From NCBI GenBank assembly GCA_030524525.1, contig JAUNGI010000026.1, positions 3,395-35,877 of the forward strand: a stretch of DNA of 32,483 nucleotides, given 5' to 3'. This document shows, piece by piece, positions 1 through 7,077 of the stretch. Each line of letters opens with the position of its first letter. Position 1 is the stretch's first letter. The notes beneath the pieces were generated by a model, which was given only the letters and a program-made list of their open reading frames with translations, was not told where the DNA came from and did not search any database. This stretch comes from Lachnospiraceae bacterium (GTDB taxonomy: Bacteria; Bacillota; Clostridia; Lachnospirales; Lachnospiraceae). Made by a program: the position numbers and the translations under genes.

Positions 1-55
1 AGTGCAGGCAAGCGTAGAAGGTTTTACAAAAAAATAAATCAATTACTTTCATAAG
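1..55. repeat. 55-bp exact repeat, copy A (window edge)
   Basis: These first 55 bases are identical to 4890-4944, and the two copies diverge at the next base (G here, A there). Read from position 2, the repeat encodes the peptide VQASVEGFTKK and a TAA stop (35-37), so it carries the 3' end of a gene plus 18 bases of downstream sequence. thiD codons follow directly. An exact match that starts at the first base of the window is what an assembly-graph overlap looks like, although a real duplication cannot be excluded. Confidence 0.9.
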
Positions 56-56
56 G

Positions 57-836
57 ATTGCCGGAAGCGATTGCAGCGGAGGCGCCGGAATTCAGGCGGA
101 TATCAAAACGATGACCGCTCACGGGGTTTATGCCATGAGTGCGATCACCGCTCTGACCGCTCAGAATACGACCGGCGTATATGGAATTTATGAGACGTCT
201 CCGGAGTTTCTGGCAAAACAGTTGGACTGCATCTTTACCGATATTCGTCCCGACGCCGTAAAGATCGGAATGCTTTCGTCTTCGGAGCTGATCGAGGTGA
301 TCGCGGAAAAGCTGACCGAATACGGAGCGGAGCATATCGTTCTCGATCCGGTCATGGTTTCCACAAGCGGCTCCCGCCTGATCGGAGAGGGCGCGGTAAA
401 AACGCTCTGTGACAGACTGATGCCGCTTGCCGAGCTGATGACCCCCAACATTCCAGAGGCGGAGGTGCTGCTTGGTGGAAGCATTGCCGGGGCGGCGGAT
501 ATGGAGCGGGCGGTCAGGGAGCTGGGCGAGGCCTACGGCTGCGGCGTCTTGTTGAAAGGCGGGCACCGCGTCAACGACGCGAACGATCTGCTCTATGCGG
601 ACGGAGCGCTTCGGTGGTTTTACGGCAGACGGGTCGATACCGTCAACACGCACGGAACCGGCTGCACGCTTTCGAGCGCGATCGCTTCGAATTTGGCGAA
701 GGGGCTGGCGCTTCCCGAAGCCGTTCGGCAGGCGAAATGCTATCTTTCCGGCGCGCTTTCGGCGGGGCTTGCGCTGGGCAGGGGAGCCGGGCCGATGAAC
801 CATGCGTTTGCCGTTTCCGGCACTTTCGAGGAATAG
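57..836 (+). CDS. thiD: Hydroxymethylpyrimidine (phosphate) kinase ThiD, start codon missing
   Basis: ThiD phosphorylates 4-amino-5-hydroxymethyl-2-methylpyrimidine and then its monophosphate to the diphosphate used for thiamine synthesis in the cytoplasm. The frame opens with the family's N-terminal substrate-binding motif IAGSDCSGGAGIQADIKT, followed by GVYAMSAITALTAQNTTGV. It later has the VLDPVMVSTSG block, the LLKGGH strand and the C-terminal NTHGTGCTLSSAIASN anion-hole motif (ribokinase fold). From ATT at 57 there are 259 residues, against about 265 for the family, so only the first half-dozen codons are missing. The frame stays open back to 18 but has no ATG, GTG or TTG. The ATG at 111 would delete the substrate-binding motif and is not credible. 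The break coincides with the 55-base repeat. thiC follows 19 bases later, so the two are probably co-transcribed; any upstream TPP riboswitch would lie outside the window. Confidence 0.9.
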   Translation: MAGSDCSGGAGIQADIKTMTAHGVYAMSAITALTAQNTTGVYGIYETSPEFLAKQLDCIFTDIRPDAVKIGMLSSSELIEVIAEKLTEYGAEHIVLDPVMVSTSGSRLIGEGAVKTLCDRLMPLAELMTPNIPEAEVLLGGSIAGAADMERAVRELGEAYGCGVLLKGGHRVNDANDLLYADGALRWFYGRRVDTVNTHGTGCTLSSAIASNLAKGLALPEAVRQAKCYLSGALSAGLALGRGAGPMNHAFAVSGTFEE

Positions 837-855
837 AAATTGAGGTAAGAGGATT

Positions 856-2166
856 ATGCGTGAATATACGACACAGATGGATGCTGCCAGAAAGGGGATC
901 TTGACGCCCGAAATGGCGGTCGTTGCAAAAAAGGAGCATATGAGCGAGGAACGGCTGATGCACCTCGTCGCCGAGGGAAAGGTGGCGATCTGCGCCAACC
1001 GGCGGCACGCCTGCCTGAATCCGGAGGGTGTGGGCAGCATGCTGCGCACGAAGATCAACGTCAATTTGGGCGTATCCCGCGACTGCAAGGATTACGACAT
1101 TGAGATGCAGAAGGTTCTGAGCGCGGTGGAGCTGGGAGCGGAGGCGATCATGGATCTGTCCAGCCACGGCGATACGCAGCCGTTCCGGCGGAAGCTCGTG
1201 CGGGAATGCCCGGCAATGATCGGGACGGTTCCGGTCTATGACAGCGTCATTCACTATCAGCGCGATCTGGCGACGCTGACCGCAAAGGATTTTATCGACG
1301 TGGTGCGGATGCACGCCGAAGACGGCGTGGATTTTGTGACGCTGCACTGCGGGATCACCCGGAAGACCATCGAGCAGATCCGGACGCACCAGCGGAAAAT
1401 GAATATCGTCAGCCGGGGCGGGAGCCTTGTGTTTGCTTGGATGAGCATGACCGGCGAGGAGAATCCGTTTTACGAATATTTCGATGAGATCCTTGCGATC
1501 TGCGAAGAATACGACGTTACCGTTTCCTTGGGCGACGCCTGCCGTCCCGGCTGTCTGGCGGACGCCACGGACGTGTGTCAGATCGAGGAGCTGGTGCGGC
1601 TCGGCGAGCTTACCAAGCGGGCTTGGGCGCACAATGTGCAGGTGATGGTGGAAGGGCCCGGGCATGTGCCGCTGGACCAGATCGCCGCCAATATGAAGGT
1701 GCAGCAGACCATCTGTATGGGGGCTCCGTTCTATGTGCTGGGGCCGCTGGTGACCGACATCGCGCCGGGCTATGACCACATTACGAGCGCCATCGGCGGA
1801 GCGGTCGCCGCCATGAACGGCGCGGCGTTCCTCTGTTATGTGACCCCGGCGGAGCATCTTGCGCTTCCGAATGTGGACGACGTAAAGCAGGGCATTATCG
1901 CGTCCAAGATCGCCGCGCATGCGGCAGATATTGCGAAGGGCGTTCCGGGAGCCAGAGAGATCGACGACCGGATGGCGGACGCGCGCCGGGCGCTGGACTG
2001 GGAGGCGCAGTTTGCCTGCGCGCTCGACCCCGAAACTGCCAAGGCGATCCGGGACAGCCGCGCGCCGGAGGACGATCACAGCGACACCTGCAGCATGTGC
2101 GGCAAATTCTGTGCGGTGCGGAGCATGAACAAGGCGCTGGCTGGGGAGTATATTGACATTTTGTAA
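856..2166 (+). CDS. thiC: Phosphomethylpyrimidine synthase ThiC
   Basis: ThiC is the radical-SAM enzyme that rearranges aminoimidazole ribotide into hydroxymethylpyrimidine phosphate, the substrate of ThiD. The 436-residue length fits the shorter form without the N-terminal extension. Diagnostic stretches are [15 protein letters not shown] near the N-terminus, [30 protein letters not shown] and [20 protein letters not shown]. The C-terminal CX2CX4C cluster motif that binds the [4Fe-4S] centre is at residues 412, 415 and 420 ([14 protein letters not shown]). The ATG at 856 is preceded by a purine-rich GAGGTAAGAGG. With thiD upstream and a strong terminator 37 bases after the stop, this is the end of a pyrimidine-branch thiamine operon. 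No thiE, thiM or thiazole genes are visible here. Confidence 0.96.
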   Translation: MREYTTQMDAARKGILTPEMAVVAKKEHMSEERLMHLVAEGKVAICANRRHACLNPEGVGSMLRTKINVNLGVSRDCKDYDIEMQKVLSAVELGAEAIMDLSSHGDTQPFRRKLVRECPAMIGTVPVYDSVIHYQRDLATLTAKDFIDVVRMHAEDGVDFVTLHCGITRKTIEQIRTHQRKMNIVSRGGSLVFAWMSMTGEENPFYEYFDEILAICEEYDVTVSLGDACRPGCLADATDVCQIEELVRLGELTKRAWAHNVQVMVEGPGHVPLDQIAANMKVQQTICMGAPFYVLGPLVTDIAPGYDHITSAIGGAVAAMNGAAFLCYVTPAEHLALPNVDDVKQGIIASKIAAHAADIAKGVPGAREIDDRMADARRALDWEAQFACALDPETAKAIRDSRAPEDDHSDTCSMCGKFCAVRSMNKALAGEYIDIL

Positions 2167-2202
2167 GAGAAGATCTGCAAATTTCTTTGGGATTTGTAAC
2201 AG

Positions 2203-2240
2203 CCGTTTCGGAGGGCGTGCCTTTCGGAACGGTTTTTTAT
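2203..2240 (+). terminator. Intrinsic terminator after thiC
   Basis: The arms CCGTTTCGGAGGGC and GCCTTTCGGAACGG fold into a near-continuous hairpin (a few G-U pairs, one G-T-type mismatch region), followed at once by six T residues. It ends the thiDC transcript. Confidence 0.85.
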
Positions 2241-2244
2241 TTCA

Positions 2245-2356
2245 TTAGGAAAGAGTGTCCTATGAAAAAAACGCTCCGCAGGGATCGCACTGCGGCGGAG
2301 AGGAAGGTGCCGCTGCGCGGCCCGCCGCAGGCGGGGAATCTTGCAATGCAAGATTC
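2245..2356 (+). repeat. Structured dispersed repeat, copy 1
   Basis: This copy matches the two copies at 17105-17352. It has four nested or serial inverted repeats: TAGGA/TCCTA (2246-2250/2258-2262), CTGCGGCGG/CCGCCGCAG (2290-2298/2322-2330) enclosing GCCGC/GCGGC (2309-2313/2317-2321), and GAATCTTGC/GCAAGATTC (2336-2356). Some bases differ from the chromosome's other copies, but the pairing is kept. It lies right after a terminator, as copies 2 and 3 do. No coding function is visible. Confidence 0.8.
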
Positions 2357-2432
2357 TTTACTTTGATGAACATCCCTGAAAACGGATTTGCTTCCGCTTT
2401 GACTTGTTACTTGACAATTAACATGAAAAAAC

Positions 2433-2531
2433 TTGCTGAACGAGAAATCACCGTTGGAATATTACGAGGATCTATTGCAAAGGGAGATGGCAGGTGATAT
2501 ACTGAAAGATACCAAAAAAGAAAGGAGTTGA
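2433..2531 (+). other. Possible 32-codon ORF or gene remnant
   Basis: A TTG-initiated frame of 32 codons runs into the ribosome-binding site of the peptidase gene. It is charged and helix-prone (it contains LEYYEDLLQREMAGDILKD) and looks more like genuine protein than random sequence. There is no Shine-Dalgarno sequence before it and an in-frame stop lies three codons upstream, so it may be the tail of a deleted gene. The peptidase promoter lies inside it. I do not recognise the family. Confidence 0.25.
2475..2503 (+). promoter_or_regulatory. Candidate sigma-A promoter for the peptidase gene
   Basis: TTGCAA (2475-2480), a 17-base spacer and TATACT (2498-2503) give a plausible promoter about 30 bases upstream of the GTG start, with AAAGGAG as ribosome-binding site at 2521-2527. 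Confidence 0.5.
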
Positions 2532-2537
2532 TGCATT

Positions 2538-3893
2538 GTGAAAAAAATTGTTAGCCTAGTACTCGCCTGTCTGCTGACGGTGACTCTTTTTCCGCATATG
2601 GCGCAGGCAAGCAGCGTACTCAGCACGGATTCGTATTATATTAACGAAAAATCCAGCGGGAAATATCTGTGGGTTTCCGGAAGCATTGCCGGAGCAAAAC
2701 AGGGGAAAATCAGCACGCTGGGAACGTCCATACAATGGAAGGTGACGAATAAGGACAGCACATGGTCCACGGTTACCCGCATCTCCGACAGCACAAAATA
2801 TCTTTGCAATGAAAGCGGTTCTACTGTCAACATAAAAACCGTCTCCGGGACGACTCCGGATTCCTGCTTATGGTCTTTTACGATGGAGTCGGGCGGAATC
2901 CGGATCAAGAACAAGGCAACAGGGAATTATCTTTATATTTCTGGCGGAAGTGTGGCGGCGGTTTCGCTGTCGGCGAATCCATCTTATTGGAGAACGATCC
3001 CTACCAGCAAATATGGGACGACAAGTGCATATACCTATCGGGAGCTTCTCGGCCTTTCGATGGGCAATCCTGTTGTGAGGCTTGGCGAAACCAAGACAAT
3101 TTCTTATAACAAGCTGCCTGTGAGCACGAATGTTTTGTGGGCAGGGGTCAATGACTTTACTTATAGCATTACAGAAAATTCCGGAAACTGTTCTGTACCT
3201 TCTGCGGGAAAGCTAAAGGGACGGAACCTTGGAACCGCGACACTGAAAATGGTACATAAACCTACCGGACTTACGATTACAAAAACGGTAACCGTTATGG
3301 TCGATGCTGCGCTGTTTGGCGTAACCTCGACTGGTCATGATCATAGCAGTGGGCTGCAAAACGTAAGCAACACTTTGACCAATGCTGGGTATGATCATAT
3401 TTGGCTGAAAACTTCCGGAACAATTTCGATGGCGGATATAAAAAAGGGGCTGCAGTATTCCAGCCTGTTTATCAGCCGCAGCCATGGCGGCAGCTCTTCT
3501 GACGGTTCCTATATCGTCATAGGAAACGCAAAATCAGAGACAAGGTTTTACGGCAGCGAATTGTATGACTGGTCAACAGGGGAAGCTTGGATAGATCTTT
3601 CTCGATGTAAAGTTTGTTTGTTCGTTGGCTGTGAGACGGGGAAAGTGGGAACTCCCAATCATAATTTGCCGGAATCGGCGGTAGGAGCCGGTGCGAAGGC
3701 TGCGGTAGGATTCCAGAAATCTATAACCTGTTCCGAGGCAAATACATTTACCAAAGAGGTTGTGAAAAATCTTGCGGCGGGTCAGGGAATTGCTACCGCA
3801 TTAAGAAATGCAGTCAATGTTGTAGATAAATATGGCGCTTACGGTTTGGATTCCTACAAGGTATCTGGGAATCAAAGTCAGACTTTGAATTGA
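2538..3893 (+). CDS. Secreted caspase-like (clan CD) cysteine peptidase with ricin-type domain
   Basis: This 451-residue protein begins with a Sec signal peptide (KK, a hydrophobic run, then a MAQA cleavage site). Residues about 30-155 form three similar segments (YYINEKSSGKYLWVSG, STKYLCNESG, IRIKNKATGNYLYISG) typical of ricin-type beta-trefoil binding modules. Residues about 175-255 resemble a bacterial Ig-like spacer. The C-terminal domain looks like a caspase-haemoglobinase fold: a beta strand (ALFGVTSTGHD), then SLFISRSHGG with His316, then a hydrophobic strand VCLFVGCETG with Cys365. The His-Cys spacing of 49 residues matches clan CD. GTG is the start; AAAGGAG lies nine bases upstream. 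The protein probably acts outside the membrane. The following lipoprotein gene overlaps its stop through its ribosome-binding site. Fold and dyad are inferred from motifs; the cleavage specificity is not known. Confidence 0.72.
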   Translation: MKKIVSLVLACLLTVTLFPHMAQASSVLSTDSYYINEKSSGKYLWVSGSIAGAKQGKISTLGTSIQWKVTNKDSTWSTVTRISDSTKYLCNESGSTVNIKTVSGTTPDSCLWSFTMESGGIRIKNKATGNYLYISGGSVAAVSLSANPSYWRTIPTSKYGTTSAYTYRELLGLSMGNPVVRLGETKTISYNKLPVSTNVLWAGVNDFTYSITENSGNCSVPSAGKLKGRNLGTATLKMVHKPTGLTITKTVTVMVDAALFGVTSTGHDHSSGLQNVSNTLTNAGYDHIWLKTSGTISMADIKKGLQYSSLFISRSHGGSSSDGSYIVIGNAKSETRFYGSELYDWSTGEAWIDLSRCKVCLFVGCETGKVGTPNHNLPESAVGAGAKAAVGFQKSITCSEANTFTKEVVKNLAAGQGIATALRNAVNVVDKYGAYGLDSYKVSGNQSQTLN

Positions 3894-3904
3894 GGAGGCA
3901 TATT

Positions 3905-4837
3905 ATGAAAAAGCAATTTTACGTTTTATTGTTGGGACTTCTGATCGCATTGTGCGGCTGCCAGAAAAACGAGGAAAAGGAAGCAAGTTATGAAACGTTT
4001 GCGGTAGCGGCAGACGGTACCAAGCAGCTCTTTTCCGGGGATGCCAAGTTCAAAGAAGAAAAATATGAGGAGGCATACCAAAACAAGAATGCTGCAAAGG
4101 AAAAACGGGGAAGTTTTTTAGACGTATCGGATGAGCTTGTTTATGAAGAGACAGAGAAGAATCATTTCACGGGATGCCCGATTGATCTCTACAAAGGAAA
4201 AACAGATTCGCAGGTAAAGTATTGGTATTTTTCTGACACGAGTACCTTGTATCAGTATTTTAACGAAAGGGGGCTGGATATCGGAATCGCGGCAGACGCA
4301 GCGGAGGATGAAATCTACTCCGCGCTGGAAGGGCTTCTTGTGGAGAAGCTGCTTCCAGAGGGGGTCGAGATAAATCAGCTGCGGCGCACGGTGCGTACGC
4401 GTATGTTTACCAATACGGTGGAGGATGGAATTCCGACCCTGACTGCGGACAGTGTGGACGGCTATATATTGCCGGGAGAAAATCAGGAAACAGAATATGT
4501 AATTATGTATGCTTACCCGATTGGCGGCGTAGATTCATATGAAATGTATGTATTTACTCTGACAGAGGCGCATGCCTTAATTTTGTACAGTGCGCCCAGA
4601 CCGGAGATCTTTAGCCTTTCGGACGACGCCATTGATAAGAAAAAAATGCAGGAGAGCGTAGACAATTTCTGCAAAGAGGGCTTTTCGAAAGAAACCGGGA
4701 AAAAGCAGACGAACGGACAATTTTGGTATTGGAATTCCGAAGGAAAGCTGGAGATATTGACAATCATGGATGTGGAATATAACCGTGGGGATCATACCGG
4801 CGGAGAGATTGTTGAACTTATCACGACATTGGAGTAG
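3905..4837 (+). CDS. Lipoprotein of unknown family, coupled to the peptidase
   Basis: This 310-residue protein has a lipoprotein signal, MKKQFYVLLLGLLIALCGC, with the Cys at position 19 as the likely lipidated residue. The ATG at 3905 is chosen because the GGAGG at 3894-3898 sits over the peptidase stop codon, which implies translational coupling. The mature part is acidic and mixed alpha/beta (for example NEEKEASYETFAVAADG near the start and YVIMYAYPIGGVDSYEMYVF later), with no motif I can assign. Its role is unknown. Its tight linkage suggests it helps to anchor, activate or restrain the secreted peptidase. The gene ends one base before a 13-G run, so the very end of the frame and what follows it should be treated with care. 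Confidence 0.75.
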   Translation: MKKQFYVLLLGLLIALCGCQKNEEKEASYETFAVAADGTKQLFSGDAKFKEEKYEEAYQNKNAAKEKRGSFLDVSDELVYEETEKNHFTGCPIDLYKGKTDSQVKYWYFSDTSTLYQYFNERGLDIGIAADAAEDEIYSALEGLLVEKLLPEGVEINQLRRTVRTRMFTNTVEDGIPTLTADSVDGYILPGENQETEYVIMYAYPIGGVDSYEMYVFTLTEAHALILYSAPRPEIFSLSDDAIDKKKMQESVDNFCKEGFSKETGKKQTNGQFWYWNSEGKLEILTIMDVEYNRGDHTGGEIVELITTLE

Positions 4838-4838
4838 C

Positions 4839-4851
4839 GGGGGGGGGGGGG
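4839..4851. repeat. 13-base poly-G tract
   Basis: Thirteen consecutive G residues follow the lipoprotein stop codon (TAG at 4835-4837) after a single C. They are in frame with the orphan coding end that follows. Such tracts are either slipped-strand (phase-variable) sites or an artefact of two-colour sequencing chemistry that let an assembler join unrelated sequence. Confidence 0.95.
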
Positions 4852-4926
4852 AAATTTCGCCTTACCTTTGTTCCCGGTGATGCGGCAAAAGTGCAGGCAA
4901 GCGTAGAAGGTTTTACAAAAAAATAA
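4852..4926 (+). pseudogene. Orphan 3' end of a coding sequence
   Basis: From the poly-G run, one frame reads KFRLTFVPGDAAKVQASVEG, then FTKK and a TAA stop (4924-4926). The peptide has a protein-like composition but no upstream gene: the G run would encode only glycines, and the lipoprotein ends before it. The last 11 codons fall in the 55-base repeat also found at the window start. It is a tail cut from another gene, by recombination or by misassembly. Confidence 0.55.
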
Positions 4927-4944
4927 ATCAATTACTTTCATAAG
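4890..4944. repeat. 55-bp exact repeat, copy B
   Basis: Identical to 1-55. It includes the last 11 codons and stop of the orphan coding end plus 18 downstream bases. Beyond it the sequence leads into the serpin gene, whereas copy A leads into thiD. Confidence 0.9.
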
Positions 4945-4998
4945 ACAACTGAAGATGGAGAAAGAACAATAAATTGCAAAGAACAAGGAGGGGCGGCT

Positions 4999-6246
4999 AT
5001 GAAAATAAAAAACAAGAAAAGAAGACTCGTTGTACTTCCTTTAATCCTTCTCTTATGCCTGTTTCTGACCGGCTGTCAGGGGATCAAGGCGACCGATCTG
5101 ACAAAGGACGTCAAAGCTTCTTCGGACGTTACCGGAAAGGAGACTACCGAGGAGTTTGCAAAAGCGCAGATGGACTTTGCGGTGCGGCTTCTGCAAAACG
5201 GAGGGTCAGAGGAGCAAAATACGCTGCTTTCGCCCGTGTCCGCCATGCTGGCGCTTTCCATGGTCGCTAACGGCGCGCAGGGCGTGACGCTTGCGGAAAT
5301 GGAGGCGGTGCTTGGGATGCCCGTCGGGGAACTGAACGAGTTTCTGTACTATTATGTGAACCATTTGCCGGACGGAAGGAAATATCGGGTGAATTTGGGG
5401 AATTCCATCTGGATAAATACCGGACGAGGGCTTACCATCAAGCAGGATTTTCTTCAGACAAATGCGGATTATTACGGCGCGCAGATTTACGAAACGAATT
5501 TTTCGGATGCTCAGGCGCTGGAGGACGTGAACCGGTGGCTCAGCAAACAGACCGATAAAATGCTGGAAGACGCTGTGGAAAAACTGAATACCGATGCGGT
5601 TATGATGCTGCTGAATGCGCTGAGCTTTGAGGCGGAATGGGAAAATGTCTACGCAAAGTCCGATGTGCATGAGGGCGAATTTACCTCTCTCAAGGGAGAA
5701 ATCCAGAAGGCGACGTTTCTTTCCGGCGAAGAAGGCTGTTATTTTTCCATGGAAAACGGGAGGGGCTTTGCCAAAGATTATAAAAAATCCGGTTATCAGT
5801 TTATTGCTCTGATTCCCGAAGAAGGCGTAAGTTTATCCGATTTCCTTGCCGGATTGACCGGAGAGCAGCTCTTTGAAACACTGAAAAACGGACAGAAGGC
5901 GAGCGTGGAGGTTTCGCTTCCCAAGTTCTCCTGCGAGTACGAAGCCGACCTAAAGGAAGCGCTGCAAAAGATGGGAATGGTAGTGGCGTTTGAAGGCGGA
6001 GCGGCTGATTTTAACTGCTTGGGCCGGTTGGTGGACGGACGGCTGCATATCGAAAATATGGTGCAGATGACCACGCTTACGGTGGATGAGAAGGGAACGC
6101 GCGGGGGTGCGGCGTCCAAGATCGAAATGGAGATGGATTCGGCGTCGATGTACCGCGTATCTTTGAATCGTCCGTTTCTGTATATGGTCGTAGATACGGA
6201 AAATCATATTCCGCTGTTTATCGGAACTGTGGTGGATCTGAAATAA
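4999..6246 (+). CDS. Lipoprotein serpin (serine/cysteine peptidase inhibitor)
   Basis: Serpins trap target peptidases by inserting a cleaved reactive loop into a beta sheet. This 415-residue protein has a lipobox (LFLTGC, Cys about position 26), so it should be tethered outside the cell membrane. Family landmarks are LLSPVSAMLALSMVANGAQG, the NSIWIN strand, MMLLNALSFEAEWENVY, GYQFIALIPEEG, SLPKF and the C-terminal RPFLYMVVDTENHIPLFIGTVVD. The hinge is E364-K-G-T-R-G-G-A-A-S373: small residues at P12-P9 support an inhibitory serpin, and Arg at P13 is unusual. Counting 17 from Glu364 places P1 at Asp380 and P1' at Ser381. Asp at P1 is rare and is the choice of the caspase inhibitor CrmA. AAGGAGG precedes the ATG. 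A terminator follows. The peptidase at 2538 is the obvious candidate partner, if the poly-G junction between them is real. Confidence 0.92.
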   Translation: MKIKNKKRRLVVLPLILLLCLFLTGCQGIKATDLTKDVKASSDVTGKETTEEFAKAQMDFAVRLLQNGGSEEQNTLLSPVSAMLALSMVANGAQGVTLAEMEAVLGMPVGELNEFLYYYVNHLPDGRKYRVNLGNSIWINTGRGLTIKQDFLQTNADYYGAQIYETNFSDAQALEDVNRWLSKQTDKMLEDAVEKLNTDAVMMLLNALSFEAEWENVYAKSDVHEGEFTSLKGEIQKATFLSGEEGCYFSMENGRGFAKDYKKSGYQFIALIPEEGVSLSDFLAGLTGEQLFETLKNGQKASVEVSLPKFSCEYEADLKEALQKMGMVVAFEGGAADFNCLGRLVDGRLHIENMVQMTTLTVDEKGTRGGAASKIEMEMDSASMYRVSLNRPFLYMVVDTENHIPLFIGTVVDLK

Positions 6247-6265
6247 TGCAAGAAAACTTATGACG

Positions 6266-6313
6266 AAAACGGAAGGAACTTGTCTTAAAAAAGACGAATT
6301 CCTTCCGTTTTTT
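6266..6313 (+). terminator. Intrinsic terminator after the serpin gene
   Basis: AAAACGGAAGGAA (from 6266) pairs with TTCCTTCCGTTTT, with a second short stem GTCTT/AAGAC inside the loop, and the 3' arm runs into T residues. It separates the serpin from the next operon. Confidence 0.85.
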
Positions 6314-6438
6314 GATTGGCTCTATAAAGAGACGCGTATATTATGTGAATTTTTACTAAAGATCAGGATAAAAAGTGCGTAAAAACATCAAAGAAAGGTA
6401 CAAAATTAACAAAAACGAATTTGAAAGAGAATAAAAAG

Positions 6439-6468
6439 TTGACATGTATTTTGGCGTAATAGTATAAT
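6439..6468 (+). promoter_or_regulatory. Strong sigma-A promoter for the 6536-11389 operon
   Basis: Perfect TTGACA (6439-6444) and TATAAT (6463-6468) boxes, 18 bases apart. The start of transcription should be near 6475, leaving a leader of about 60 bases before ATG 6536. Confidence 0.85.
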
Positions 6469-6535
6469 GCCTATGTAACGGTCAGAAGAAGTTGCAAGAC
6501 GCTGCTTATGACTGAGAAAAAAATGGAGGTAATTT

Positions 6536-7072
6536 ATGAAATTACATGCAATGAAAAAGGGAATTGCGCTGATGCTGATCACGGTATTGGTGTTTTCCAC
6601 GTCGGTATCGAGCGCCAGCGCGGACACAAAGTACAAGGTTACCCGCGTTGACAAGGAGTCGAAAACGGAATTTGGGACAGTAGGGACGCTGACGGATTCG
6701 ACCACGCTGAACATTACGATGAAAAGCTGGTGGTACTCGAAGTCCAAGGTGAAGACCAGCGGCGTATCAAAGCTTGAGTTTGACAAAGGGAAAACAAGTT
6801 ATACCTGTGAGGTGCAGTACCACAAAATCATTTTAACCATGTCCGGCATCGCCTTTTCCGCAACGATTTCCAGCAGTCCGTCGGTATCTGCTAAAACGAA
6901 GGGCAACAAGGTGACCTATACCTGTACGGACGCCTACTGGAGCTACGTCTTAAATACATCGGCAAACTGCTGGACCGGAAGCTATACACAGGAGTCTCAG
7001 GTTGAGTATAAGATTAAGGCGGGTACCGCTTACAAGGGAACCGTAACTCTATCAACGGAAATTGAATGGTAG
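6536..7072 (+). CDS. Small secreted protein of unknown family, first gene of export operon
   Basis: This 178-residue protein has a clear signal peptide (MKLHAMKKGIALMLITVLVF, then STSVSSASA), giving a mature chain of about 150 residues. The mature part is rich in Thr, Ser, Lys and aromatic residues, has alternating beta-strand patterns, a KSWWYSKSKVKTSG motif and three Cys, and ends in EIEW. I do not recognise the family. GGAGG lies eight bases before ATG 6536 and a near-consensus promoter precedes it. Five bases after its stop comes the first of two paralogous membrane proteins, then a MacB-type transporter, so it is probably the abundant product of a dedicated operon. A bacteriocin, toxin or envelope protein role is possible but unproven. 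Confidence 0.8.
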   Translation: MKLHAMKKGIALMLITVLVFSTSVSSASADTKYKVTRVDKESKTEFGTVGTLTDSTTLNITMKSWWYSKSKVKTSGVSKLEFDKGKTSYTCEVQYHKIILTMSGIAFSATISSSPSVSAKTKGNKVTYTCTDAYWSYVLNTSANCWTGSYTQESQVEYKIKAGTAYKGTVTLSTEIEW

Positions 7073-7077
7073 GCGGA

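Noticed and set aside
111-836. ATG at 111 as the start of thiD
   Set aside because: It would remove the IAGSDCSGGAGIQADIKT substrate-binding motif, which is intact in the same frame upstream.
2255-2497. 80-codon frame over structured repeat copy 1
   Set aside because: Half of it is the palindromic repeat and there is no proper ribosome-binding site; the translation is not protein-like.
6536-7072. Firm call of a lactococcin 972-type bacteriocin
   Set aside because: The operon plan is similar and a WWYSKSKV stretch is suggestive, but the protein is about twice as long and I cannot align the family's conserved core with confidence.
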